From an uncultured Chloroflexota bacterium (GTDB lineage Bacteria > Chloroflexota > Anaerolineae > Caldilineales > Caldilineaceae): a stretch of 10,780 nucleotides of DNA. Shown here piece by piece: positions 1-6,319 of the stretch. Made by a program: the position numbers and the translations under genes. Under the pieces are notes generated by a model, which had not been told where the DNA came from, made no database searches, and was given only the letters and a program-made list of their open reading frames with translations. The number at the start of each line of letters is the position of its first letter. Position 1 is the stretch's first letter. Location: NCBI GenBank assembly GCA_903879975.1, contig CAIRNL010000477.1:1-10780 (forward strand), in the 5' to 3' direction.

Positions 1-1
1 A

Positions 2-207
2 ACCCATACCGCTACGCCGCGGCCAACAGCGACCGCCACACCCACGTCGACGCCGTCACCTGTGCCGACTGCCACGGCAACCCATACCGCTACGCCGCGG
101 CCAACAGCGACCGCCACACCCACATCGACGCCGTCACCTGTGCCGACTGCCACGGCGACCCATACCGCTACGCCGCGGCCAACAGCGACCGCTACACCCA
201 CATCGAC
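2..207 (+). repeat. 78-bp in-frame tandem repeat, 2.6 copies
   Basis: Units begin at 2, 80 and 158, each with ACCCATACCGCTACGCCGCG. Copies 1 and 2 differ at two of 78 positions. Copy 3 follows copy 2 for 50 bases with one difference, then diverges. All three differences are at third codon positions and leave Thr or Ala unchanged. The array may extend left of the window. Near-identity at DNA level suggests recent duplication and a tendency to change copy number. Confidence 0.95.
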
Positions 208-523
208 CCTGGCAGCTCTGACGGCCACGGTAAGTTCCACGGAGACGCTCCCTTCGGCGGCTGCAGCGGCTGGGCTGACCGACGGTGCCGGAATCACTTC
301 TACAGGGCAGCCTGATCTCGCAGTGACTGCCAAGGTTACCGAGACCCTCCTGGTCTCAGAACAAGACAATGACTTGCCGGATGAAACCTCCGCTGCGGCA
401 ACGCCCGGACTGCCGCCTACGGGCAGCTCGCTCGCAGGGGATGCAGCGCCGGCGATCGTCCTTGTCGTGCTCGCCGCCATTTTCCTGCTCGGCCTGTGGG
501 ATCGCCGCCAACAGTCGCCCTAG
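2..523 (+). CDS. C-terminal part of a surface protein with Thr/Pro repeats and an LPxTG-like anchor (5' end outside window)
   Basis: The reading frame is open from the left edge to TAG at 521-523, giving 173 visible residues; the true start lies upstream. Residues 1-69 are a low-complexity Thr/Pro/Ala/Ser linker built from a 26-residue repeat, probably a stiff wall-spanning stalk and possibly glycosylated. A more varied Ala/Thr/Glu-rich part follows. LPPTG sits at residues 137-141 (bases 410-424), followed by a hydrophobic helix at about 149-166 and a short tail with DRR. This order (LPxTG, helix, basic tail) is the layout of sortase substrates; attachment by a sortase is inferred, and no sortase is in the window. 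The missing N-terminal domain would decide its function. The downstream gene converges on it. Confidence 0.75.
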   Translation, partial: THTATPRPTATATPTSTPSPVPTATATHTATPRPTATATPTSTPSPVPTATATHTATPRPTATATPTSTLAALTATVSSTETLPSAAAAAGLTDGAGITSTGQPDLAVTAKVTETLLVSEQDNDLPDETSAAATPGLPPTGSSLAGDAAPAIVLVVLAAIFLLGLWDRRQQSP

Positions 524-561
524 GCCGGTCTTGTGCCCCCGCCCAAGAATGGCCGTCAAAA

Positions 562-603
562 AAACAGGCGATGCCGCCTGCATGGGTGCAGCATCGCCTG
601 TTT
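562..603 (-). terminator. Rho-independent terminator of the recombinase gene, possibly bidirectional
   Basis: A perfect 13-bp stem pairs 562-574 (AAACAGGCGATGC) with 591-603. The loop can form a further short stem (578-582 with 587-591). On the minus strand the stem is followed by seven T (complement of A558-A564), a classic intrinsic terminator 27 bases after the recombinase stop. On the plus strand only three T follow, so it would be weaker for the surface-protein gene ending at 523. Confidence 0.85.
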
Positions 604-629
604 CGTGGGAGGAACGTGCGGTTTGCCGT

Positions 630-1586
630 TCAGTACAGATCGTCCGTCAGTCCGGCCTCGAGTTCGTCCAGAATATAGTGGCGGGCCGTGGTCTCAAGAC
701 GCTTGTGCCCCAACGCCTTCTGCGCCATACGCAGATTGCTGCGCGCCAGTTGTGTCCCCACAAAGCGACGAAAATCATGGGGTTTAATGTCCTCCAACCC
801 CGCTGTATCCGCGTATTTGCGCACAATACGCCAGATCGCCGACGCTGAGAGAGGGCGGACGGCAGCGCGCTCTCCGCGGCCGGCAAACGAAGTAAATACA
901 TACTCACTGTCGACAGGGCGTTCGGCGAGCCAGCGCAGGATGTGTGTGCGCGCCTCACGGCTCAGCGGCGCCTCACGATACTCGACGTCGTTCTTGCCAC
1001 GCACCAATACAACATAACCGTTGCCTTTTGCCCGAATCTGCTGTCGTTTCAAGACGGCAAGCTCGCTGACGCGCAGTCCGCTGGAAGCCAGGCTTGCCAG
1101 TAGGGCGGTATCACGCAGGCCGATCAAACGCTCAGATGCAGGCGCATCGCAGATTGTTCGCATAGCAATGGGCTCAATTTTAACACGTGCGTTCTCTTTG
1201 ATCCGCTCTTTGAGGGCGGCAGCCTTGACGCCGGAGACCTCGGCAAAAGCCGCCGCCGTTTCGTGTGGGATATATCCCTGCGCTGCAGCTTCGCGCATGA
1301 GACGTTTCACCGCACTGAGCATGCGATTGATCGTGTTGGGGCTCATCTGAGTCTCCTGAGCCAGGTGCGCCCTCCAGCGCGCCAGGGTCGCCGCATCGAG
1401 CAGGGCGGCGGGCGAGACGGCAAAGGCCACGTAGGCGGCAAAGTCTCGCTGGTACATGGCCATGCTCGACGGCGCGAGCTGGCCGGCCAGGAGAGTAGCA
1501 TCAAACGCGGGGTGAAATGGCTCCGTGGACGACGTCGTATCGGTCTGTCGAGCGAGCGGTTGTTCAGGTCGAGCTGGCACTTCCAT
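630..1586 (-). CDS. Tyrosine recombinase/integrase (XerC/D-like phage integrase family)
   Basis: The 318-residue protein fits a single-chain tyrosine recombinase that cuts and rejoins DNA through a covalent 3'-phosphotyrosine. An N-terminal SAM-like core-binding domain covers about residues 30-130, and the catalytic domain follows. All catalytic residues can be seen: Arg172 (SSGLRVSEL), Lys198 (RGKND), His270 and Arg273 (KPHDFRR), His294 (LGHKRLETT) and the nucleophile Tyr304 (RHYI). The frame is open to ATG 1628, but ATG 1586 is chosen: GGAGG lies 5 bases before it (1592-1596, complement), and the promoter -10 at 1619-1624 makes the upstream ATG untranscribed. It lacks the insert typical of integron integrases. 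No transposase or phage gene is nearby, so its substrate site is unknown; the palindrome at 1972-2009 is a candidate. A chromosomal Xer role cannot be excluded. Confidence 0.93.
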   Translation of the reverse strand: MEVPARPEQPLARQTDTTSSTEPFHPAFDATLLAGQLAPSSMAMYQRDFAAYVAFAVSPAALLDAATLARWRAHLAQETQMSPNTINRMLSAVKRLMREAAAQGYIPHETAAAFAEVSGVKAAALKERIKENARVKIEPIAMRTICDAPASERLIGLRDTALLASLASSGLRVSELAVLKRQQIRAKGNGYVVLVRGKNDVEYREAPLSREARTHILRWLAERPVDSEYVFTSFAGRGERAAVRPLSASAIWRIVRKYADTAGLEDIKPHDFRRFVGTQLARSNLRMAQKALGHKRLETTARHYILDELEAGLTDDLY

Positions 1587-1618
1587 ATGTTCCTCCATTT
1601 TGAATGGCTCTACCACAG

Positions 1619-1647
1619 AGTAAAGCACAGGGAGCGCAAAATGTCAA
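1619..1647 (-). promoter_or_regulatory. Sigma-70-type promoter of the recombinase gene
   Basis: On the minus strand a perfect TTGACA (plus 1642-1647) is followed after exactly 17 bases by TTTACT (plus 1619-1624), four of six matches to TATAAT. The predicted leader is about 25 bases and ends at GGAGG plus ATG 1586. The spacer carries TTGCGCT (plus 1633-1639), the core of the palindrome at 1972-2009, which could allow self-regulation. Upstream DNA to about 1700 is very AT-rich, like an UP element. Confidence 0.65.
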
Positions 1648-1729
1648 CATATTTGTTTTGTAATTTTATTTTTATTGCACATATTTTCACATACTGTATC
1701 GACACCTTGGCTAGTACAGATGGGCGCGA

Positions 1730-1883
1730 ATAGGCCAGCAGTATGTGGAGCGATTTGCCAAATCGCTCTGTGTGTATGCCGAGGCCAGGCAGGAGCCATC
1801 GACGTGAACTCGTCTGTGAAACGGAGGGCACGGTCCGCTTTCAGACCGTGCCGTGTCTGGATTGCCGGCTGTGCCTGGCCTAT
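1730..1883. other. Cluster of inverted repeats, possible structured RNA or protein-binding DNA
   Basis: Several pairings nest in 154 bases. ATAGGCCA (1730-1737) pairs with TGGCCTAT (1876-1883), extended by GCA 1738-1740 with TGC 1872-1874 past one bulged base. A 9-bp hairpin with a 3-base loop lies at 1748-1768 (GAGCGATTT / AAATCGCTC). A 9-bp hairpin with an 8-base loop lies at 1827-1852 (GGCACGGTC / GACCGTGCC). GGCCAGGCA (1783-1791) also pairs perfectly with 1872-1880, so it competes with the outer stem. No hairpin is followed by a U-tract on either strand, so these are not intrinsic terminators. It resembles no RNA family I can name, and the strand is unknown. Confidence 0.4.
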
Positions 1884-1971
1884 GATTGGGGTGTGGATGC
1901 GGGGACGACCCAAGCAAATTCTCTGCGGTCGCTAGCACTCAATCACTACACGAATAATGGCGTTGCCCTCA

Positions 1972-2009
1972 CAATAGCGCAATAAAAGAGTCATTTAATT
2001 GCGCTATTG
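1972..2009. repeat. Near-perfect palindrome: possible recombinase core site or operator
   Basis: CAATAGCGCAAT (1972-1983) is perfectly inverted at 1998-2009. Allowing one mismatch, the arms grow to 16 bp (1972-1987 and 1994-2009) around the 6-bp centre GAGTCA. Neither side has a U-tract, so it is not a terminator. Two inverted arms around a 6-8 bp spacer is the form of tyrosine recombinase core sites, and the recombinase gene starts about 385 bases away. It also sits just before a possible -10 (TAAAAT, 2016-2021), where a dimeric repressor could bind. Confidence 0.5.
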
Positions 2010-2078
2010 CAAAAATAAAATACCCCACCTGACGGCACAGCGCAGGGCACCGAACATCGCTGGAGACAGGACATAAAG

Positions 2079-2291
2079 ATGAGTACGAACGGACAAACAC
2101 GCACGACGACGGCATTACACCATGGCAACTCCGGCGAACGACGTCCAGCCAAGGACGTACATGTCTGCGACTTTGCCTGGGAGTTTGGCGGATCGTCGCA
2201 TGACTGGCACCTGGACGGGCAGATCAACGCTGCACAAGATTCCTCCAGAGTGTTGTCCCATCTCGATCGCGCGCTTGCGTTGGCAGGCTGA
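2079..2291 (+). CDS. Possible small protein of 70 residues, unknown
   Basis: An ATG frame closes at TGA 2289-2291. It is polar and His/Asp-rich, with an aromatic centre (DFAWEFGG, then DWHLDG) and no membrane segment or signal peptide. GGAGACAGG ends 8 bases before the ATG, a usable ribosome binding site. Third-position GC is about 60 percent, compatible with coding but not decisive. A possible -10 (TAAAAT, 2016-2021) next to the palindrome could serve it. I do not recognise the family; the frame may be chance, as a longer minus-strand frame also covers this stretch. Confidence 0.4.
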   Translation: MSTNGQTRTTTALHHGNSGERRPAKDVHVCDFAWEFGGSSHDWHLDGQINAAQDSSRVLSHLDRALALAG

Positions 2292-2370
2292 ACCTCGCCC
2301 TACCCTGCTCTGTTTTTGACTACGCGAAAACAATGCGGTCGAGCCATGGCAATGATGCGGCTGCAGCAGG

Positions 2371-2400
2371 TTGGTGCATTCCTTTCCCCTCTGGTAGACT
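2371..2400 (+). promoter_or_regulatory. Weak candidate promoter for the thrH-like gene
   Basis: TTGGTG (2371-2376) and TAGACT (2395-2400, four of six matches to TATAAT) are separated by 18 bases, about 80 bases before the ATG at 2481. The rest of 2292-2480 shows no gene or clear repeat. Confidence 0.25.
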
Positions 2401-2480
2401 CCCCATAAAATCATCAGGTGGACGACTCCGCCAGATTTCGGCCGAGCCTTCACCCAATACCAACACGGCCGTGAGTCACC

Positions 2481-3113
2481 ATGTCTCATTTTCACCCACC
2501 GCTAGCCGCCTTCGACCTGGAAGGCGTTTTTCTGCCCGAAATCTGGGTTGCTGTGGCCAAGCGCACGCAGCTGCCGGCGCTGCAGCGCACCACGCGCGAC
2601 GAGCCAGACTACGATAAACTCATGCACTACCGCATGCAGATTCTCGAACAGGAAGGGCTGACGCTGGCCGATATCCAAGCCGTGATCGCCACGATGGAGC
2701 CACTGCCCGGCGCAGTAGAGTTCCTTGCATGGGCACGCCGCACGATGCAAACTGTGATTATCACCGACAGTTTCTACGAATTCGTCGCACCGTTCCTGCC
2801 CAAGATCGGCTACCCGACAGTTTTTGCCCACACGCTCCAAAGTGACGAGCGAGGAATGTTGGCCAGCTACCGCCTGCGCGTGCAGGATGGCAAGCGTCTG
2901 GCTGTCGAATCGTTCCGTACACTCGGGTTTCGTACAGTGGCCGTCGGTGACTCCTACAACGACACGCGCATGCTCGGCGCCGCCGACCAGGGCATTCTCT
3001 TCCGACCGCCCGACAATGTGATTCTCGAATTCCCGCACTTCCCGGTGACGCGCGAGTACGCTGAACTGCAAGCAGCCATCGAACTGTTCCTGTACACGCC
3101 GCAACCGATCTGA
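2481..3113 (+). CDS. thrH: ThrH-type phosphoserine phosphatase / homoserine phosphotransferase (HAD superfamily)
   Basis: The 210-residue protein follows ThrH of Pseudomonas (about 205 residues) along its length. ThrH is a cytoplasmic HAD enzyme that hydrolyses phosphoserine and can pass the phosphate to homoserine, linking serine and threonine synthesis. HAD motif I is the ThrH form DLEGV (Asp12 nucleophile, Glu14 in place of the second Asp). Motif II is ITDS (residues 94-97), the motif III lysine is probably Lys138 (DGKR), and motif IV is GDSYND (156-161). Other shared stretches are TTRDEPDYD, VIATMEPLPGAVEF and GILFRPPDNV. The ribosome binding site before ATG 2481 is weak (GTGAG), but the N-terminus aligns well. 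It appears monocistronic, with 97 bases to the ferritin gene. Which activity dominates cannot be read from sequence. Confidence 0.88.
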   Translation: MSHFHPPLAAFDLEGVFLPEIWVAVAKRTQLPALQRTTRDEPDYDKLMHYRMQILEQEGLTLADIQAVIATMEPLPGAVEFLAWARRTMQTVIITDSFYEFVAPFLPKIGYPTVFAHTLQSDERGMLASYRLRVQDGKRLAVESFRTLGFRTVAVGDSYNDTRMLGAADQGILFRPPDNVILEFPHFPVTREYAELQAAIELFLYTPQPI

Positions 3114-3151
3114 CGAGAAAAGGGCTTACAGAACAAGCCGCACCACCCTGC

Positions 3152-3157
3152 TATATT
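3152..3157 (+). promoter_or_regulatory. Candidate -10 box for the ferritin operon
   Basis: TATATT lies 53 bases before the ferritin ATG, in the 97-base gap after thrH. The best upstream match, TTACAG at 3126-3131, is 20 bases away, too far for a standard promoter. No Fur-like box was recognised. Confidence 0.3.
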
Positions 3158-3210
3158 GAATAAGAAGGGAAGTTCACTCAACACAGTGATGGATTGGAAA
3201 GGAGACAATT

Positions 3211-3705
3211 ATGTTAAGCCATTCCGTTCAGCAGCTGCTCAATGAACAGGTCGCCAAAGAGTTGTACGCCTCCAACCTCTATCTCGCTATGGCTGGACAT
3301 TTCGCCGAAACCAATCTGATGGGCATGGCCAACTGGATGCGCATCCAGAGCGAAGAGGAGCGCGGCCATGCACTGCGCTTCTTCGAGTTCGTCATCGATC
3401 GCAATGGCAAAGCCGAAGTCGGCGCGGTCGCCCAACCGCCCGCTGAGTTTGGCGCACCTGTCGAGGTCTTCGCCCAGGCGCTGGCGCATGAGCGCAAGGT
3501 CACGGCCTCGATCCACGCACTCTATGCCCAGGCGCTGAAAGACGACGACTATGCTACCCAGGTCTTCCTGCAGTGGTTCATCAACGAACAGGTCGAGGAA
3601 GAGGCCAATGCCTCGGCAATGGTCGAGCGGCTCAGCATGGCTGGCGACAACCGCGCGGCCCTGTTGATGCTCGACACTGAAATGAAGGGACGATCTGCTG
3701 AGTAA
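3211..3705 (+). CDS. ftnA: Bacterial non-haem ferritin
   Basis: The 164-residue length is that of FtnA ferritins, which form 24-subunit cytoplasmic shells that oxidise Fe(II) and store Fe(III). The ferroxidase ligands match E. coli FtnA numbering exactly: Glu17, Glu50, His53 (EEERGH), Glu94, Gln127 and Glu130 (NEQVEEE). The conserved Tyr24 is also present. No haem-ligand methionine typical of bacterioferritin was identified. AGGAG lies about 7 bases before ATG 3211, the best ribosome binding site in this operon. It is the first of five tightly spaced genes, and its stop codon lies inside the start region of the flavodoxin gene. Confidence 0.95.
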   Translation: MLSHSVQQLLNEQVAKELYASNLYLAMAGHFAETNLMGMANWMRIQSEEERGHALRFFEFVIDRNGKAEVGAVAQPPAEFGAPVEVFAQALAHERKVTASIHALYAQALKDDDYATQVFLQWFINEQVEEEANASAMVERLSMAGDNRAALLMLDTEMKGRSAE

Positions 3706-4240
3706 CACCGCCCCACGCACGTTCTGTATTGCGTATGGCAGTACAGACGGGCACACGCAGCAGATTGCTGCACGTCTGAAAGAGAAGCTCGACTCTCTGA
3801 TCCCGCAAGGAAAGGAGGATGTCGAGCTTCTCGATGTCGCCGAGTATCACCTGGAGACGCTGCTCGAGTACGACTGCATCATCCTGGGTGTACCGACCTG
3901 GAACAGGGGTCAGCTCCAACGCGACTGGGAGACGGCCCTGGAGGAGTTCGAGGAGATCGACCTGACCGGTCGACATGCAGCGATCTTTGGACTTGGCGAC
4001 CAGGTCGGCTACCCTGATACTTTTGCGGATGCTATGATTTTTGTTGCCGACCGGGTGCGAAGGCAGGGCGCCCAATGGGTCGGCACCTGGCCGACCGATG
4101 GCTATCGCTTCAACCGATCCTGGGCTGTCGAAAACGGGCGCTTTGTCGGCCTGGTACTGGACGAGCACAATCAGGCTGAATTGACGGATGCTCGCCTGCA
4201 TCGCTGGGCTACCCTTCTGCTGAAAGAACTTGCCGTATGA
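3698..4240 (+). CDS. fldA: Long-chain flavodoxin, probable CTG start
   Basis: The frame encodes about 180 residues of a long-chain flavodoxin, an FMN one-electron carrier that can replace ferredoxin. The phosphate loop reads YGSTDGHT, the first FMN-flanking loop PTWNRG, and the second FGLGDQVGYPD with its stacking Tyr. WPTDGYRFNRS and FVGLVLDEHNQAELTD follow as in FldA/NifF proteins. An in-frame stop at 3683-3685 bounds the start. The first ATG or GTG in frame is 4034, far inside the fold, so a canonical start would delete the FMN site. CTG 3698 (or CTG 3695), shortly after AAGGGA, gives a normal N-terminus and overlaps the ferritin stop by 8 bases. A +1 frameshift from ferritin, or a sequence error replacing ATG, are alternatives. 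It overlaps the next gene by ATGA. Confidence 0.9.
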   Translation: MSNTAPRTFCIAYGSTDGHTQQIAARLKEKLDSLIPQGKEDVELLDVAEYHLETLLEYDCIILGVPTWNRGQLQRDWETALEEFEEIDLTGRHAAIFGLGDQVGYPDTFADAMIFVADRVRRQGAQWVGTWPTDGYRFNRSWAVENGRFVGLVLDEHNQAELTDARLHRWATLLLKELAV

Positions 4241-4758
4241 GCACTAACTCCCTGCCGCCCACCGAGGCCGAGTATCTATCGAAACGCGATGCGCTGTGGG
4301 CCAATGTCGTCAGCCCAGTTGGCTATGTCCTTGCTGTCTCCTACCCCGTGCTGGCACTGTCGACCGGCGTACGCGCGATCTACCAGCTCTTCTTTAAGGC
4401 CGATGTCGCCAACTATGTGCCGGTCTACCTGAGCGCGCTGGCAGCGCTCTGTTACCTCACGGCCACGGTCGGCTTCGCCTATCGCCGGCGCTGGAGCTGG
4501 TGGCTTTCAGCTGGCGCACTGGGCTTCGAAACGATCATGACCTTCGTCGTCGGCGTAATGAGTTTCACGCACCCAGACCTGATCGGCCGCACGGTCTGGC
4601 GCCATTTCGGTGAAGATTACGGCTTTTTCCCCCTCTTTCAACCGCTCCTTGGCCTGATCTGGCTTTTCTGGCCACTCACGATGGAAAACTACGGGATACG
4701 GCAGAAGAAGTCCCCATTTCGGCATTTACCAAGCGATCATTCGCGGGAAGATTCATGA
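4237..4758 (+). CDS. Four-helix integral membrane protein of unknown function
   Basis: The 173-residue protein has four likely membrane helices at about 25-50, 61-82, 87-109 and 129-148. A polar N-terminus of about 20 residues and a basic, hydrophilic C-terminus (from about 153) flank them. A cluster YRRRWSWW (82-89) sits between helices 2 and 3. The loop between helices 3 and 4 is rich in charged and aromatic residues (HPDLIGRTVWRHFGEDYG). No signal peptide, Cys pair or haem-like His pair was recognised, and I cannot assign a family; the size and helix count recall DoxX-like proteins only loosely. Both ends overlap neighbours by ATGA, so translation is probably coupled to flavodoxin and zwf, which suggests a role tied to redox or iron. 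Confidence 0.85.
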   Translation: MSTNSLPPTEAEYLSKRDALWANVVSPVGYVLAVSYPVLALSTGVRAIYQLFFKADVANYVPVYLSALAALCYLTATVGFAYRRRWSWWLSAGALGFETIMTFVVGVMSFTHPDLIGRTVWRHFGEDYGFFPLFQPLLGLIWLFWPLTMENYGIRQKKSPFRHLPSDHSREDS

Positions 4759-6311
4759 TCAGACGTACTGCACCGGCCAACCTCATGGTGGTTTTTGGCG
4801 CTTCGGGCGACCTCGCTAAACGCAAGTTGATGCCCTCACTTTTCCATCTCTTCCGCCAGAAGCTCCTGCACAAAGGCTTTGTCGTCCTCGGCTATGCGCG
4901 AACCGCCATGACCGACGAGGAGTTCCGCTCGCAGGTGGGCGAAGCGTTGCGCGAGTACCAAGCCGAGGAACACACCAGCGCCTTTGACGAAGAAGCCTGG
5001 CAGCGCTTCTCACGGATGCTCTTCTATCAGCCTGGCGGCTACGACGACCTGAACGCATTCAAGTCGTTGGCAGCACGGCTGGAGACGCTCGACAACGACT
5101 TTCCCACTCAGCGCAATCACCTCTTCTACCTGGCCACCCCGCCCAATGTCTTCGAGCCTATCGCTTCGCTGCTCGACGTGGTAGGCCTGGCCAAGGCTGG
5201 TGACAGCAGTTGGACACGCGTCATCATCGAGAAACCCTTCGGCCATGACTTGCAGAGCGCACACAAGCTCAACGATCACCTCCTCAGCGTCTTTCAGGAA
5301 GACCAGATTTACCGCATCGACCACTACTTGGGCAAAGAGACAGTCCAGAATATCCTGGTTTTTCGCTTCGGCAACGGCATTTTCGAACCGATCTGGAATC
5401 GCAACTACGTAGACCACGTCCAGATTACGGTTTCTGAGAGCCTGGGCGTAGGCACACGCGGTGGCTACTATGACAAGTCAGGGGCGATCCGCGACATGGT
5501 GCAAAATCACATGATGCAGCTCGTTGCACTGACGGCCATGGAACCTCCTGTCGCCTACGACGCCGAGTCGGTGCGCAATCAAAAGGTCAATGCGCTGCGC
5601 TCCATCCGCCCAATTGACCCACTGGAAGTCAATAAGTCGGTCGTGCGCGCACAGTATGCGGCTGGGCTGACCGGCGGCAAGGAAATTCCAGGCTATCTCG
5701 AGGCAGAAGGCATCCCCCCGAATTCCACTACCGAGACCTACGTGGCCTGGAAGCTCGAGATCGACAACTGGCGCTGGAACGGCGTACCTTTCTACATTCG
5801 CACAGGCAAGGCGCTGCCGACCAAGGTCACCGAGATCAATGTCATGTTCCGCCGGCCACCGCTCATGTATTTCGACAGCCGGGAGACACGCGGGCAGAAG
5901 GTGCGCAACAGCATCACTCTGCGCATCCAGCCGGACGAAAGCATCATTCTGGGCTTCGATGCCAAGCGACCTGGCCCACAGCTCGACGTCGAACAGGTGA
6001 GCATGGATTTCGTCTACAGCCGCGCGTTCGGCGATTCAACCATCTCTGACGCCTACGAACGGCTGCTACTCGATGCAATGCTGGGTGACAGCACGCTCTT
6101 TATCCGGCGCGATGAGACCGAACTTGCCTGGGATCGTGTCACTAATGTACTGGATGGCTGGCAAATACAAGAAGAGATCATGCGCAAGCGTGGCAAGACC
6201 TTGTCCCTGCCCCAGTACACAGCGGGATCGTGGGGACCGCTCGAATCCGAAGACCTGCTGGCGCGTGATAGCCACCACTGGCGCGAACCGATCTTGAATG
6301 GGACTCAGTAG
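4755..6311 (+). CDS. zwf: Glucose-6-phosphate 1-dehydrogenase
   Basis: The 518-residue enzyme oxidises glucose 6-phosphate to 6-phosphogluconolactone, making NADPH, the entry step of the oxidative pentose phosphate pathway. The N-terminal nucleotide-binding motif is GASGDLAKRKLMP (15-27). EKPFG (159-163) and the substrate signature RIDHYLGKE (187-195) follow, and the catalytic base is His252 in QNHMMQL. The length matches bacterial G6PD (about 480-520). ATG 4755 overlaps the membrane-protein stop by ATGA, with GGGAAG just upstream. The stop at 6309-6311 is 8 bases before the lactonase gene, which performs the next step. No 6-phosphogluconate dehydrogenase gene is in the window. Confidence 0.97.
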   Translation: MIRRTAPANLMVVFGASGDLAKRKLMPSLFHLFRQKLLHKGFVVLGYARTAMTDEEFRSQVGEALREYQAEEHTSAFDEEAWQRFSRMLFYQPGGYDDLNAFKSLAARLETLDNDFPTQRNHLFYLATPPNVFEPIASLLDVVGLAKAGDSSWTRVIIEKPFGHDLQSAHKLNDHLLSVFQEDQIYRIDHYLGKETVQNILVFRFGNGIFEPIWNRNYVDHVQITVSESLGVGTRGGYYDKSGAIRDMVQNHMMQLVALTAMEPPVAYDAESVRNQKVNALRSIRPIDPLEVNKSVVRAQYAAGLTGGKEIPGYLEAEGIPPNSTTETYVAWKLEIDNWRWNGVPFYIRTGKALPTKVTEINVMFRRPPLMYFDSRETRGQKVRNSITLRIQPDESIILGFDAKRPGPQLDVEQVSMDFVYSRAFGDSTISDAYERLLLDAMLGDSTLFIRRDETELAWDRVTNVLDGWQIQEEIMRKRGKTLSLPQYTAGSWGPLESEDLLARDSHHWREPILNGTQ

Positions 6312-6319
6312 GAAACACA

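Larger units (their letters stand above)
1648..2078. other. Non-coding region between the recombinase promoter and the small ORF
   Basis: No open frame here has a recognisable product or a ribosome binding site. It holds an AT-rich island (about 1640-1700) against high-GC surroundings, the inverted-repeat cluster at 1730-1883, a stretch of about 85 bases (1884-1970) in which nothing is recognised, and the palindrome at 1972-2009. No tRNA, tmRNA, RNase P or SRP RNA signature was found by eye. Confidence 0.6.

Noticed and set aside
1587..1628. Longer recombinase starting at 1628
   Set aside because: The -10 box lies at 1619-1624, so the upstream ATG would not be transcribed, and the strong GGAGG serves ATG 1586.
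1933..1940. TAGCACTC, a half of the HrcA CIRCE operator
   Set aside because: The inverted partner GAGTGCTA is missing at the required spacing and no chaperone gene follows.
1743..1985. Several 70-90 codon frames on both strands in the non-coding region
   Set aside because: They overlap each other and the inverted repeats, lack ribosome binding sites and have compositions that fit chance.
2115..2495. A 126-codon minus-strand frame across the gap before thrH
   Set aside because: It runs into the thrH start, has no recognisable domain and its translation looks like random high-GC coding; the opposite small frame has the better ribosome binding site.
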